From: Halomonas rhizosphaerae
GTDB lineage: Bacteria > Pseudomonadota > Gammaproteobacteria > Pseudomonadales > Halomonadaceae
Assembly (NCBI RefSeq): GCF_030010555.1
Contig: NZ_JASCQP010000027.1
Span: forward strand, 216,610-280,609
Direction of reading: 5' to 3'
Length of the DNA stretch: 64,000 nt
The position numbers and the translations under genes were made by a program. The notes beneath the pieces are model-generated. The model saw only the letters and a program-made list of their open reading frames with translations. It had not been told where the DNA came from and did no database searches. Positions within the stretch are counted from its first letter, which is position 1. Every line of letters starts with the position of its first letter. Shown here piece after piece: positions 34,467 through 43,504 of the stretch.

Positions 34467-35409
34467 TTACAAGCCCCCTAAAATCGCCATTAGAACAATG
34501 GACTTTGACGTCAAAAAGAGAGGCTCTCTCGCCTAGACTTCTAATACACTTATTCACTATTGTCTTATCTTCCAGCTCATCATACTGAGTGAATATAAAT
34601 ATAAATTCTTGCGAAAAATCTTGAGAAATATCGCTAGCAAAATTCAACAGCCGCTTCATAGCATCTTCACTAAAGTTCTCTATTGTTGAAATACAAAACT
34701 TTTGTTTACCATTAGACTTGTCGATCAATCTCATGGGGATTATGGGAGACGTAATATACTCCAGCGGCAGAATTTTTCCATATTTCTCTATACTTTGGTC
34801 TGTATAGTTTGATGAATTAAATGAATAATGAAAATTTAGTTCACTTGTATCGTAAATGCGGCGTGCAGTTACAATTGAGTTATATATAAAAGCTGCCCTA
34901 GCGTTGTCGATCACCTGAATACTGCTAAAATCAAGCTCCTTGTCAAGTATTACCCCAGAAACCTTCCCAATCACATCTTGTTCGGAATCACGATCGCCGC
35001 TGAACCAGAACAGAACACCTGTATCATTCGACTTCCTTATTCCCAAACCTTCGTATTCTCGGTTGGATTGGTCCCGTAGCTCTGATCTTGCAAAACATTC
35101 AATTGTCTGAGAAAGGTCAGCAATATGTTCTTTAAATTTGTTATTCGGAGGATTAGGGTAAGCTTTGGATGTGTATTTTACTGAAATAATTGCGTTAGAA
35201 ATCGTAAAATCTTCCAGCTGGCTCTTATGTGGGAAGAATAGATCAATGCCATGCGTTGTCCTAGGCGACCTTTCCTTCTTTGCATGCTTCTCAGGTTTGT
35301 TGCACTGCAAAGTTTCACCATCACCAGGTGCAGCCCAACCAATCATTTTTAGGAATTCGAGCACAACCCTTTCGCCGTGTTCGCCTATTTTCTTAGATAG
35401 TTCTCCCAT
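34456..35409 (-). CDS. Probable GAPS4a-like PD-(D/E)XK-fold antiphage protein
   Basis: A 317-residue, low-GC protein beginning MGELSKKIGEHGERVVLEFL. The N-terminal region has the layout of a PD-(D/E)XK nuclease: E13 in the first helix, D56 in HGIDLFF, and K78 in IISVKY, with serine rather than Asp/Glu two residues before the lysine. The remainder is mixed alpha/beta (EGLGIRKSNDTGVLFWFSGD, KILPLEYITSP). From memory it matches the GapS4a family, part of the GAPS4 antiphage system. It is the first gene of a two-gene cassette bounded by attC-like sites at 35447 and 33282. Defence function is by analogy. Confidence 0.7.
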   Translation of the reverse strand: MGELSKKIGEHGERVVLEFLKMIGWAAPGDGETLQCNKPEKHAKKERSPRTTHGIDLFFPHKSQLEDFTISNAIISVKYTSKAYPNPPNNKFKEHIADLSQTIECFARSELRDQSNREYEGLGIRKSNDTGVLFWFSGDRDSEQDVIGKVSGVILDKELDFSSIQVIDNARAAFIYNSIVTARRIYDTSELNFHYSFNSSNYTDQSIEKYGKILPLEYITSPIIPMRLIDKSNGKQKFCISTIENFSEDAMKRLLNFASDISQDFSQEFIFIFTQYDELEDKTIVNKCIRSLGERASLFDVKVHCSNGDFRGLVNEQ

Positions 35410-35446
35410 ACCACTTCCTTTTATAAATGTGAACTCTGGCTATGAC

Positions 35447-35516
35447 TTGCAACAGGTATTAGACAGCGCGCTCGTTTAGTGATTTGAACGAACACGCGCG
35501 TTTAAGAATGTTATAC
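35447..35516 (-). repeat. attC-like integron recombination site
   Basis: A 70-bp element that aligns end to end with that at 19662-19731, sharing ACACGCGCGTT and GTTATAC. Arms CGCGCGTGTTCGTT and AACGAGCGCGCTG pair imperfectly. It is the outermost site on the right, just upstream of the GAPS4-like pair. Confidence 0.65.
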
Positions 35517-36041
35517 AGCACGCATGCAGAGCCACTAAGGCACTGAAAAATATAAATTACGCATAGCTCGGCTACATAACATCGATCATCGCGCATGCTG
35601 TATATCCCCCAATGAACCTGCTTGCTGCCATCGCCACCATGTCCGCATAGGGCCGTTTCTCACCTTTCACCTGACAACCGAGCAAGCTTGAACGCATCCC
35701 CCTTCATATGACCATATGACCATATGACCATATGACCAGGCACGCTACCGCGAGGGAATCCTGACGCGAGCAGACGCCTCCCCTTCCATGGAAGCCCAAG
35801 GTGTCGCCATTTAGAGACATGGCAGCATCAGGCAGATACATACTTTCACATTACAGCCTAATCAAACTTTTCCGGATTAGCGAATGATGACTTTGATTCG
35901 TGTCAACGTAGTGCTACGTCGGTCATAGGTGAGAGGAGGTCTATGTAAGAGATTGCCGACATATCCTGTAATCCATCGCCCATGAAGGAAAACATACGCC
36001 GTGCTAGCTGCTACCCTACCGGCCTTGCCAAGGAGGACAGG
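35517..36041. other. Intergenic stretch at the right edge of the cassette cluster
   Basis: About 525 bases without a credible gene and without an integron integrase or attI that could be recognised. Four perfect 8-bp repeats of CATATGAC lie at 35705-35737. Confidence 0.45.
35705..35737. repeat. Tandem 8-bp repeat (CATATGAC x4)
   Basis: Four exact tandem copies of CATATGAC. Each contains the palindrome CATATG. It could vary in copy number by slippage. Confidence 0.8.
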
Positions 36042-36536
36042 ATGCGACTCATCGCGATGGCTATAGCTTTACTGCCGCTGGCCGTGCACGCCCAGGTCAT
36101 GAAGTGCCCTGATGGCTCTTACAGCGATCAATGTTCGGGAGGAGAGGCCTTCCAGAGTAGCAGCGTTTCTAGCTATTCAGCTCCTGAGCGGCATCCTATT
36201 CGCCCGCTACCTAGCACTAGACGCTCTAGTAGCCAGAGAAATACAGGAGGCATCGCGTCAACGCGCCCATCCTCAGGCCCGAGTTCGGTAGCAGACCGAG
36301 CCAGAGGTATGGGAATCAGCCGGAATGACCTGGTAAAGGCCCGAAGTCGCGGAATCATCCTGATTGGTATGGAAGAAAAGGATGTGATCGATATCCTTGG
36401 CAAGCCAAGTGATGTCGATACCAGCACTGGATATGGTTCCCGCTGCAAAACCATGTATTGGCATGACCGCCGAGGCAATCTGACTGACTACGTCAGCACC
36501 TGCGGCGGCAGGGTCGATTACTACAGTAAAGGCTAG
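36042..36536 (+). CDS. Exported hypothetical protein
   Basis: A 164-residue protein from the ATG at 36042 after AGGACAGG; a longer in-frame start at 35982 gives an unlikely N-terminus. Residues 1-18 (MRLIAMAIALLPLAVHAQ) are a signal peptide. Next come VMKCPDGSYSDQCSGG and a Ser/Arg-rich linker (35-85). The C-terminal domain (residues 95-160: GISRNDLVKARSRGIILIGM, EKDVIDILGKPSDVDTSTGY, then CKTMYWHDRRGNLTDYVSTC) resembles the small SmpA/OmlA-like fold of outer-membrane-associated proteins, which is inference. Confidence 0.75.
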   Translation: MRLIAMAIALLPLAVHAQVMKCPDGSYSDQCSGGEAFQSSSVSSYSAPERHPIRPLPSTRRSSSQRNTGGIASTRPSSGPSSVADRARGMGISRNDLVKARSRGIILIGMEEKDVIDILGKPSDVDTSTGYGSRCKTMYWHDRRGNLTDYVSTCGGRVDYYSKG

Positions 36537-36839
36537 ACCAGTCGCTGGTCGACAAATGAGGCACCCGCGAGCGCCTCACCGCCTGGGGTATAAGAAGCAG
36601 CTGGAGGCCGCCTGGCTACCAAGAGTCGGAAACTGAATCCCGACGACGGCATCCTCGCTATGTATACCTCCGCTCAACGTACCTTCCGGCGAAGCCTGCA
36701 TCAGCAACCACGAGCTGCCCCTTTATCCCCTAGCAACTCGGTTGGACATTCCCGCTGCGCGCACCGACGCTTGGCCTAGGATGAAGACCGGGCATTACGG
36801 GCGTGATGTGGCTCCACACTAGGCAAAGGGGATACGGGG

Positions 36840-37889
36840 ATGACCATTGCCGCTTTCGTGGTTGGGCTTGTGCTGTTGATCGTAGGAGCGGAAGGGCTGG
36901 TCCGGGGAGCTTCACGGCTGGCCGCCCGCCTGGGTATCTCATCGCTGATCATTGGCCTGACAGTCGTCGCCTTTGGCACCAGCTCGCCGGAACTGGCAGT
37001 CAGCCTCAAGGCCGCAATAGACGGCCAGGCCGGGCTTGCCATGGGCAACGTAGTAGGAAGCAACATCTTCAACGTGTTGTTCATCCTCGGGCTCTCGGCA
37101 CTGATCGTGCCACTGGCGGTAGCCCAGCAACTGGTGCGCATCGACATCCCACTGATGGTAGCCCTGTCGGTGCTGGTGCTACTGCTGTCACTGGACGAGG
37201 CCATCGGACGTTTCGATGGTCTGGTGCTGGTGACCGCTCTCGCCGCCTATACAACCTTCCTGCTGCGTCAGGGCAGGCGTGCTGCCAGTCCTGAATCCAC
37301 CACCAGGGCCTCACCGCCCTGGGGCACTGACATGCTGCTGGTAGCGGGTGGATTGGGCCTGCTGGTGATCGGTTCGCGCTGGTTTGTAGAGGGTGCCGTG
37401 GCCTTCGCCGCCTACCTGGGTGTCAGTGATCAGGTGATCGGGCTGACCATTATCGCTGCGGGCACATCGCTACCCGAGTTGGTGACCTCGATCATCGCTG
37501 CCTTGCGCGGTGAACGCGACATCGCCGTGGGCAACGTGGTAGGCAGCAACGTCTTCAACATTCTCGGCGTGCTTGGTCTCACCGGCCTGCTGGCTCCCTC
37601 GGGTATAGCTCTCTCGGAAGCCATGGTCGGTTTCGATTTGCCGGTGATGATCGCAGTTGCCCTGGCGTGCCTACCGATCTGCTTTACCGGAGGCCAGATC
37701 AGCCGCTGGGAGGGAGGTGTTTTTTTGGGGTACTACCTGGCATATACCCTTTATCTGATCCTGGCAGCGGCACGCCACGATGCCCTGCCTGGATTTAGTG
37801 TGGTGATGCTCTACTTCGTATTGCCGATTACGGCGCTGACACTTGCTCTGCTCACGTTTCGGGATTTTCGGCGACCGCGAATACGCTGA
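36840..37889 (+). CDS. Sodium/calcium exchanger family protein (YrbG-like)
   Basis: The 349-residue protein has the two inverted CaCA repeats. The first alpha repeat contains VVAFGTSSPELAVSL and GNVVGSNIFNVLFI; the second contains IIAAGTSLPELVTSI and GNVVGSNVFNILGV. Ten hydrophobic segments are visible. The glutamates in SPEL and LPEL bind Ca2+. Family members exchange Na+ or H+ for Ca2+ at the inner membrane. A weak GGGG purine stretch precedes the ATG at 36840. It stands alone between the cassette cluster and the catabolic operon. Confidence 0.93.
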   Translation: MTIAAFVVGLVLLIVGAEGLVRGASRLAARLGISSLIIGLTVVAFGTSSPELAVSLKAAIDGQAGLAMGNVVGSNIFNVLFILGLSALIVPLAVAQQLVRIDIPLMVALSVLVLLLSLDEAIGRFDGLVLVTALAAYTTFLLRQGRRAASPESTTRASPPWGTDMLLVAGGLGLLVIGSRWFVEGAVAFAAYLGVSDQVIGLTIIAAGTSLPELVTSIIAALRGERDIAVGNVVGSNVFNILGVLGLTGLLAPSGIALSEAMVGFDLPVMIAVALACLPICFTGGQISRWEGGVFLGYYLAYTLYLILAAARHDALPGFSVVMLYFVLPITALTLALLTFRDFRRPRIR

Positions 37890-38229
37890 GGGCGATGCCT
37901 CCCCCACAATCGACGCAGCAACGTCACTGTGCCATGTCCATTTCTAACCATTGAGCTGCCAGGATGAGGGACAAACGGCCATGCCTGAGTGTTCCTTCAG
38001 GGTGGAGTTGCTGAGCAACCGAGGCGAGGGGTAGGTTGCGCTAATGGTTGGTCTCGCCATGTTGCGCACCCTCGCGGTGCGCGTCATATCATATGCGCCA
38101 GTAAGGCTATGACGGCATCCAGACTGGATGTCTGTCTTAAAGGCCAGCAATCTGTGCAGTATTGCCGGTATGCCGGTGGGGCCGGTGTTGCAGCAGGGTT
38201 AGTGGCGTTCTTCCAGTCGGGAGAGAGGC
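37890..38229. other. Intergenic stretch
   Basis: About 340 bases between the convergent exchanger gene and the GntR regulator. No terminator hairpin, gene or repeat was recognised. Confidence 0.4.
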
Positions 38230-38949
38230 TTACTCAGCAAGCAAGCTCGGTGTCGTCTCCGCTGAAAAAGGTTTCATCGTCTGCTGAACCCAGATTTCGA
38301 AGTGATCATGCATCGCTTGACGCGCCAACTCCCGATCTCGCGTCTTGACGGCATTCACAATTGCGATATGGGTTTCGTTGGTGGTCTTTTGCGCCTCTCG
38401 GGACTGTCTTGCCAGGATCCTTCGCTGGTGAAGAACCTTCTTCAGTACCGATGAGAGTCCTTGGAAGATGATCAAGATGGCCGGATTCTTGGCCATCATC
38501 GCCAGCTGTTCATGAAAGTCGTAATCGGCTTGTATACCTTCGAGAACATCGGTGGAGTTCACAATCTTGTCACAGAGCCGCTGAAGCCTCTCCAGCTCAT
38601 GGGGTTGATGATTCACCGCAGCGGCTTGGACGATCTCTCTTTCGAACATTTCTCTTGCCGTTTCGAGATGATCGACCGATATATAATTTAGCTTTAGCGC
38701 AAGTTCGAAATAGAGCTGAATGAAGACCGGCTCAGGCATCTTTAGAAAGGTGCCACTGCCCTGCTTACGCTCGATGAATCCAAGGCTGTGTAGCACAGAA
38801 AGCACATTCCGCACCGAGGAGCGGTGCATCGCAAAGTGCTCACACAGCGCTCTCTCCGGCGGGAGTTTCAAACGGCCGTCCTTGGTTGGCTCTGAGACGG
38901 AAACGAACTCCTTGAGCCTTTCCAGAAGGTTCGGATCAATCTGGCTCAT
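38230..38949 (-). CDS. GntR-family regulator, FadR subfamily
   Basis: A 239-residue protein from the ATG at 38949. The N-terminal winged helix (residues 20-70: LKLPPERALCEHFAMHRSSV then RNVLSVLHSLGFI) is GntR-type. The rest is an all-helical FCD domain (YDFHEQLAMMAKNPAILIIF with the metal-ligand histidines and THIAIVNAVKTRDRELARQA). FCD regulators bind small carboxylates or sugar acids. It is the last gene of the eight-gene operon it probably controls, 56 nt after the SDR gene. Palindromes TTGGTTGACCA at 45416 and 45716 are candidate operators. Confidence 0.9.
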   Translation of the reverse strand: MSQIDPNLLERLKEFVSVSEPTKDGRLKLPPERALCEHFAMHRSSVRNVLSVLHSLGFIERKQGSGTFLKMPEPVFIQLYFELALKLNYISVDHLETAREMFEREIVQAAAVNHQPHELERLQRLCDKIVNSTDVLEGIQADYDFHEQLAMMAKNPAILIIFQGLSSVLKKVLHQRRILARQSREAQKTTNETHIAIVNAVKTRDRELARQAMHDHFEIWVQQTMKPFSAETTPSLLAE

Positions 38950-39005
38950 AATGGCATCCAAGCGTTGCCCCCCATACCACGGGGTAGAGGGGCAGGTTAA
39001 CATAG

Positions 39006-39758
39006 TCAGTGGATGTGCATACCACCGTTGACATCCAGGGTAGCCCCTGTGATGTAGCCCGACAGCTCGCTAGCCAGGAACAGGAAGGCATTGGCGACAT
39101 CATCGGGCGCGCCTAGGCGGTTCAGCGGAATGCCCTCCAGAATCTTGGCCTTCATCTGGTCGTCGAGCTTGCCGGCCGTGATATCGGTGGCGATCAGGCC
39201 CGGGGTGACAGCGTTAACCCGAATCCCGTTGGCCCCAAGCTCTCGTGCCATGGCCTTGCCAAGCCCCAGCATACCCGCCTTGGCAGCACTATAGTGCGGT
39301 CCACCGAAGATCCCCCCACCACGCTGGGCGGAGACAGAAGAAGTGTTAACAATAGAACCTGAATTAGCTTTCTTCATATATGGCACGACGGCTTGTGACA
39401 TATAAAGCATGCCGCGCAGATTTACATCAAGAATCCGGTCGTAGTCTTCCGGCGAAATTTCCTCGAACTTCACCGGCTGAGTGATACCGGCATTGTTGAC
39501 GAGCACATCGATGCGACCAAATTTTTCGTTAACGGCCTTCGCGAGATTCAGGCAATCATCTCGATTAGCCACGTTTCCGGTCACTACCAGAGAACGCTCG
39601 GGATCAAACTCACCGCGTACCTTCTCACAGGCCTCCTCGTTGATATCGGAAATCACCACCGAGGCCCCTTGCTCGTAAAAGAGTCTGGCGGTTCTCAAGC
39701 CGATTCCCTTTTCACCTGCGGCGCCGGTGATGATACATACTTTGTCTTTAAGCAGCAT
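39006..39758 (-). CDS. Short-chain dehydrogenase/reductase
   Basis: A 250-residue classical SDR. The cofactor motif is TGAAGEKGIG (about 11-20), NNAG appears at about 88-91, and the catalytic triad is S138 region (NTSSVSA), Y155 and K159 (YSAAK). The acidic residue after strand 2 (VISDINE) indicates NAD preference. It oxidises or reduces a hydroxyl or keto group of the substrate imported by the TRAP system; which compound is unknown. It is 12 nt from the isomerase-like gene, within the operon. Confidence 0.92.
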   Translation of the reverse strand: MLLKDKVCIITGAAGEKGIGLRTARLFYEQGASVVISDINEEACEKVRGEFDPERSLVVTGNVANRDDCLNLAKAVNEKFGRIDVLVNNAGITQPVKFEEISPEDYDRILDVNLRGMLYMSQAVVPYMKKANSGSIVNTSSVSAQRGGGIFGGPHYSAAKAGMLGLGKAMARELGANGIRVNAVTPGLIATDITAGKLDDQMKAKILEGIPLNRLGAPDDVANAFLFLASELSGYITGATLDVNGGMHIH

Positions 39759-39770
39759 GGTAGTGTCCTC

Positions 39771-40610
39771 TTATGCATTCTCGGTAAGGAAATCCAGCTC
39801 CTCAAGGGAGCGGGAAACGCACGACTCGATCATTTCGAGCGGCAGGGGGAGTTCATCGCGCCATGGTTGCGCACTGGCATCACGATGAAGGCGGAACGGA
39901 AGTTCCAGGGAAAATGGCTTGCCCTGTATTAGAAGCTCCGTTGCCACTTCGGCGTCATCCACATCCCCCTTTCCAAAGGGAACGAAGTCGATTCCGTCAG
40001 GCGTTCGGATACAGGGTTTGAGATGGAAATGGTCAGCAATACTCATGGCCGCGCGGACATCGCCAAGCGGTTCACGCTCGGGGCAATGCGACAAGAGATT
40101 GCCAACGTCATAGTTGATACCAAAGGCATCACGATCCACTCGCTCCAGCAGACCTGCCACGTCGCCGGCATGGTCGAGCACGTTGGGGACTCTGTTACCT
40201 GGGTTCTCGAGCAGGATGCGCACACCATATTGCTTAGCTATCGCCGCCAGAGTGTCGGCCTGGCGGAAGAAGGCGTCACCACGATCGCGCGAGGCGGCAT
40301 TGGTGATCACGAAGGAAGCCCCCAGGGACGCAGCGAAGCGACAGCGCGCCTCGAGCCTGACAGTGGCATCCTCACCACCCAGGTCGATATGGCCGGAAAA
40401 GTAACGACACTCCTGCCCATGTCGCTGCATCTCGCTCTTCAGATCGTTGGCAAAGGTGTCGGTAAAGTCACTATCGGTAAAGGCTTCTACATAACCATCG
40501 ATGAAGGCAAACTCCACATGACGGACGCCACAGCGAGCCAGCGATGGCAGGATGGTATGGAACCCATAGCCATCATACGCCGCCGTACTGACTGATACAT
40601 AACTCTTCAT
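39771..40610 (-). CDS. Sugar phosphate isomerase/epimerase family protein (TIM barrel)
   Basis: A 279-residue xylose-isomerase-like TIM barrel (AP endonuclease family 2 fold). Metal-binding residues are visible in HVEFAFIDGY, GHIDLGGED, LLENPGNR (Glu), INYDVGN (Asp) and HFHLKPC (His). Members isomerise or epimerise sugars, keto acids or inositol derivatives. The gene lies between the TRAP permease and the SDR dehydrogenase, suggesting a step in catabolism of the imported carbohydrate. The exact reaction is not decidable from sequence. Confidence 0.85.
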   Translation of the reverse strand: MKSYVSVSTAAYDGYGFHTILPSLARCGVRHVEFAFIDGYVEAFTDSDFTDTFANDLKSEMQRHGQECRYFSGHIDLGGEDATVRLEARCRFAASLGASFVITNAASRDRGDAFFRQADTLAAIAKQYGVRILLENPGNRVPNVLDHAGDVAGLLERVDRDAFGINYDVGNLLSHCPEREPLGDVRAAMSIADHFHLKPCIRTPDGIDFVPFGKGDVDDAEVATELLIQGKPFSLELPFRLHRDASAQPWRDELPLPLEMIESCVSRSLEELDFLTENA

Positions 40611-40642
40611 ACATTCTCCTCAGTCCGTTGCTTCAAGACAGC

Positions 40643-41902
40643 TCAGTACAAGATCAGAGCCGGCACATAAGACACCAGCAACAGCACGATAATGGCTACC
40701 AGATAGAAGGGAACGAGTTCCTTCACGACGGCCCCGATACGCTCACGGGCAATGGCAGAGGAGACGAACAACGTGGTGCCGATAGGAGGCGTGAACAAGC
40801 CGATACTGAGGTTCACACACATCATGATACCGAGTTGCACGAGGTCCAGACCGATCGCATTGCCAATAGAGACAAGTATGGGTCCAAGAAGCAGAATGGC
40901 AGCGGGCAGATCAAGGAACATGCCAATGAAGAGCAGCAGCAGATTAATCGCCAGGATAATCAGGATCGGATGCTTCAGATACTCCAAGGACCACTGGGCA
41001 ACTGCCTGAGGCACGCCTCCGGAGGTCAAAATGTAGGCAATGATGTTGGCTGCGGTGATGATCAGCAAGACGATGCCGCTGGTGATCACCGTGTTCACCA
41101 GCGCACTCATGACGCGCTCAGCAGAAAGATCGCGATAGATCACGGTGCTGACCACCAGAGCATAGGCTACGGCGATGATGCTAACCTCGGTAGGTGTGGC
41201 GATACCGACTCGCAGCAGCACGACAATGAATACGGGCATCAGCAGCGCCGGCAGCGCATTTATAAGCGTACTTATTACCTCAGACCGTGTGTACTTGAGG
41301 GTAAGCCTCGGGAATCCACGGCGTCTGCCAACGATATAGCAAGTCAGCATCATGCCAGCGGCGAGCATGAGAGCCGGTATCACTGCCGCGATAAATAGTG
41401 ACGCAATAGACGTATTCGAGACGGTGGCAAACAGAATCAGGGGAATAGACGGTGGCATCAGGCCAGCGATCACCGACGACGCCGAAGTAACGGCCGCGCC
41501 AAAGGCACCTGGGTACCCTTCCCTCTTCTGCCAAGGTATCAGCATGGAGCCGAGGGCCGAAGCTTCGGCCACCGAAGAGCCGGAGACACCACCGAATACG
41601 GTCGACCCTACCACAGTGACCTGTCCGAGACCGCCATGATACTTACCCACCAACATGGAAGCCAAGTTCACCAACTTCTGGCCCAGCTTGCCTGACATCA
41701 TCAGGCTCCCCGAAAGAATGAAGAAGGGTATCGCTAACAGAGGAAAGCTTTGTGTCGGTTGAAAGATCTTCATGACCGCCATGCTTGATGGCATAGGTCC
41801 GAAGACGGACAGTGCTGCCCAACCACTAATCACCAGCGAATAGCCGACCGGCATCGCCATCAAAAGAAACAGGATAAACGCTATAAGCATCTGGGCCGTC
41901 AT
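40643..41902 (-). CDS. TRAP transporter large permease subunit (DctM)
   Basis: A 419-residue, about twelve-helix protein with DctM hallmarks: PVGYSLVISGWAAL, FPLLAIPFFILSGSLM, VFGGVSGSSVAEASALGSML, and LFTPPIGTTLFVSSAIA near the C-terminus. It is the Na+-driven permease component that receives solute from the DctP protein. It overlaps dctQ by 4 nt. In this operon the cargo is probably a sugar or sugar acid. Length and motifs are complete. Confidence 0.95.
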   Translation of the reverse strand: MTAQMLIAFILFLLMAMPVGYSLVISGWAALSVFGPMPSSMAVMKIFQPTQSFPLLAIPFFILSGSLMMSGKLGQKLVNLASMLVGKYHGGLGQVTVVGSTVFGGVSGSSVAEASALGSMLIPWQKREGYPGAFGAAVTSASSVIAGLMPPSIPLILFATVSNTSIASLFIAAVIPALMLAAGMMLTCYIVGRRRGFPRLTLKYTRSEVISTLINALPALLMPVFIVVLLRVGIATPTEVSIIAVAYALVVSTVIYRDLSAERVMSALVNTVITSGIVLLIITAANIIAYILTSGGVPQAVAQWSLEYLKHPILIILAINLLLLFIGMFLDLPAAILLLGPILVSIGNAIGLDLVQLGIMMCVNLSIGLFTPPIGTTLFVSSAIARERIGAVVKELVPFYLVAIIVLLLVSYVPALILY

Positions 41903-42462
41903 ATCCCATCCTCCCCGTGAGAGACTTGCGGTTCGGAGAATTTATCTCCACCGGTCAGGACTATCGCGATGTTCATCAGCGAATCGACTGCGAGGCCAAT
42001 GAACCCTATCACCACCGCCCAATAGGCCCATGACATGCCAAGACCTGTAACCGGCAGTCGCTGGCTTCCTGCGATCTCGACGACGTCGAGTGCATGGACG
42101 GCCATGGTGGCAAAGGCGATCATCGCGATGCCGTCGACGGTCAGAACGACAATTTTCCTCGGCAATCTTGGCAGCTTCTCCACCACAAGATCGATGCCGA
42201 TATGCTCGTTCTTGGCAGCGGCGGCAACGATGGCGCTCATCGTCAACCAAGGGAAGAATAGATTGGGCACTTCTGTGACCCAGCCCAGATTGGTGGAAAA
42301 CACATAACGGACCAGTACAGCCATCAGCAGCGACAGGAACATCACAACGATGGAGATAATGGAGATCCACTTGAAGGTGTGGTAAATCGCATTTTTTGAG
42401 CGCACTAGCAGTGAAGGGGGCGCACCCACTTCACTGCTGCGGCTCTCTTCAGAGAGCTTCAT
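41899..42462 (-). CDS. TRAP transporter small permease subunit (DctQ)
   Basis: A 187-residue protein with four membrane helices (about 28-50, 63-82, 103-125 and 145-165). LGWVTEVPNLFFPWLTMSAI fits the DctQ family signature with the conserved E in the second helix. It stabilises the DctM subunit of the tripartite transporter. Start and stop are tightly coupled: 4 nt overlap with dctM and 15 nt after dctP. Confidence 0.92.
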   Translation of the reverse strand: MKLSEESRSSEVGAPPSLLVRSKNAIYHTFKWISIISIVVMFLSLLMAVLVRYVFSTNLGWVTEVPNLFFPWLTMSAIVAAAAKNEHIGIDLVVEKLPRLPRKIVVLTVDGIAMIAFATMAVHALDVVEIAGSQRLPVTGLGMSWAYWAVVIGFIGLAVDSLMNIAIVLTGGDKFSEPQVSHGEDGI

Positions 42463-42477
42463 GGAAAGCCCCTCCCG

Positions 42478-43458
42478 TTACTGCGACTCGCTCTGAGCCG
42501 CGTTGACGACCATCTCGACCAGGTCCGGGTATTCTTCACGCCACAGGTCGTAAACGGAGGAAGTGGCCTCGATGAAGGGCTGCTTTTCCACTTCGTTGAA
42601 TGCCACGCCAGCTTCTTCCATTTCTTTGCGCAAATCTTCATCGGCCTGGAGCGATGCCTGACGATTGAATTCACCAGCCTCGACTGCCGCTTCCTGAATC
42701 ACTTCCTGCTGCTCAGACGAAAGGGTGTCCCAAACGGCCTTGCTCATCAGCAGCGGGGTGGACTCATATTTATGGCCTGTGAGCGAGATGTAGTCCTGCA
42801 CCTCGTAGAGCTTGGATGAATAAATATTCATCAGCGGATTCTCCTGGCCATCCACGACCCCCTGCTCGAGGCCGATGTACAGTTCGGAGAAGTTCATTGG
42901 AGTCGGGTTGGCACCCAGTGCCTCAAAGATGTCAACGGTCATCTCATCGGGTGGTGTACGGATCTTGAGACCGTCAAGGTCCTCAGGGGTCTCGATCGGA
43001 CGCACACTGTTGCTGACATGGCGAATGCCGTTGTCCCACAGCGCGAGAAGCACCAGGCCCTTCTCTTCTGAAATCTTCTTCAGCTCGTCGCCAACTTCGC
43101 CATCCATCACTTTCCAGGCAGTGGGAAGCGAATCGAAGAGGAAAGGAAGGCCTAGCACGGAGAACTCCGGAACGACACTTGAAGTAGTGCCTTGACTATT
43201 AGCGCTTAGAGCCAGTGTCCCCATTCGCATCTGGGTCATGGCCTCCATATCGTCGCCATACTGGGAATTGCCACCAATGTCCACCACCAAAGTGCCGTCG
43301 GTGCCTTCTTCTACCAGCTCCGCAAACCTTTCAGACGCATCCCACTTAGGATTACCCTCAGCAGCACTGTGGGTAAGCTGAAGCGTCTGTTGTGCGATGG
43401 CGGCACCGGAAGCAAAAACGGCACCGGCGAGCACAGATCCAATTACTGTTGTTTTCAT
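42478..43458 (-). CDS. TRAP transporter solute-binding protein (DctP)
   Basis: A 326-residue periplasmic binding protein. Residues 1-23 are a signal peptide (MKTTVIGSVLAGAVFASGAA). The family signature GLKIRTPPDE carries the arginine that anchors the ligand carboxylate, and NFSELYIGLEQGVVDGQENP follows. The ligand therefore probably has a carboxylate or similar anionic group, typical of sugar acids and dicarboxylates. It lies between the transketolase and permease genes. Confidence 0.94.
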   Translation of the reverse strand: MKTTVIGSVLAGAVFASGAAIAQQTLQLTHSAAEGNPKWDASERFAELVEEGTDGTLVVDIGGNSQYGDDMEAMTQMRMGTLALSANSQGTTSSVVPEFSVLGLPFLFDSLPTAWKVMDGEVGDELKKISEEKGLVLLALWDNGIRHVSNSVRPIETPEDLDGLKIRTPPDEMTVDIFEALGANPTPMNFSELYIGLEQGVVDGQENPLMNIYSSKLYEVQDYISLTGHKYESTPLLMSKAVWDTLSSEQQEVIQEAAVEAGEFNRQASLQADEDLRKEMEEAGVAFNEVEKQPFIEATSSVYDLWREEYPDLVEMVVNAAQSESQ

Positions 43459-43504
43459 GGCGTGTCTCTCTCTTCACATGATTGTTAAAAAGGAATGTAT
43501 AACT

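Noticed and set aside
36042..36536. DUF4124-type assignment from the N-terminal KCPDGS motif
   Set aside because: The motif is too short and the C-terminal domain looks more like an SmpA/OmlA-type fold; left as hypothetical.
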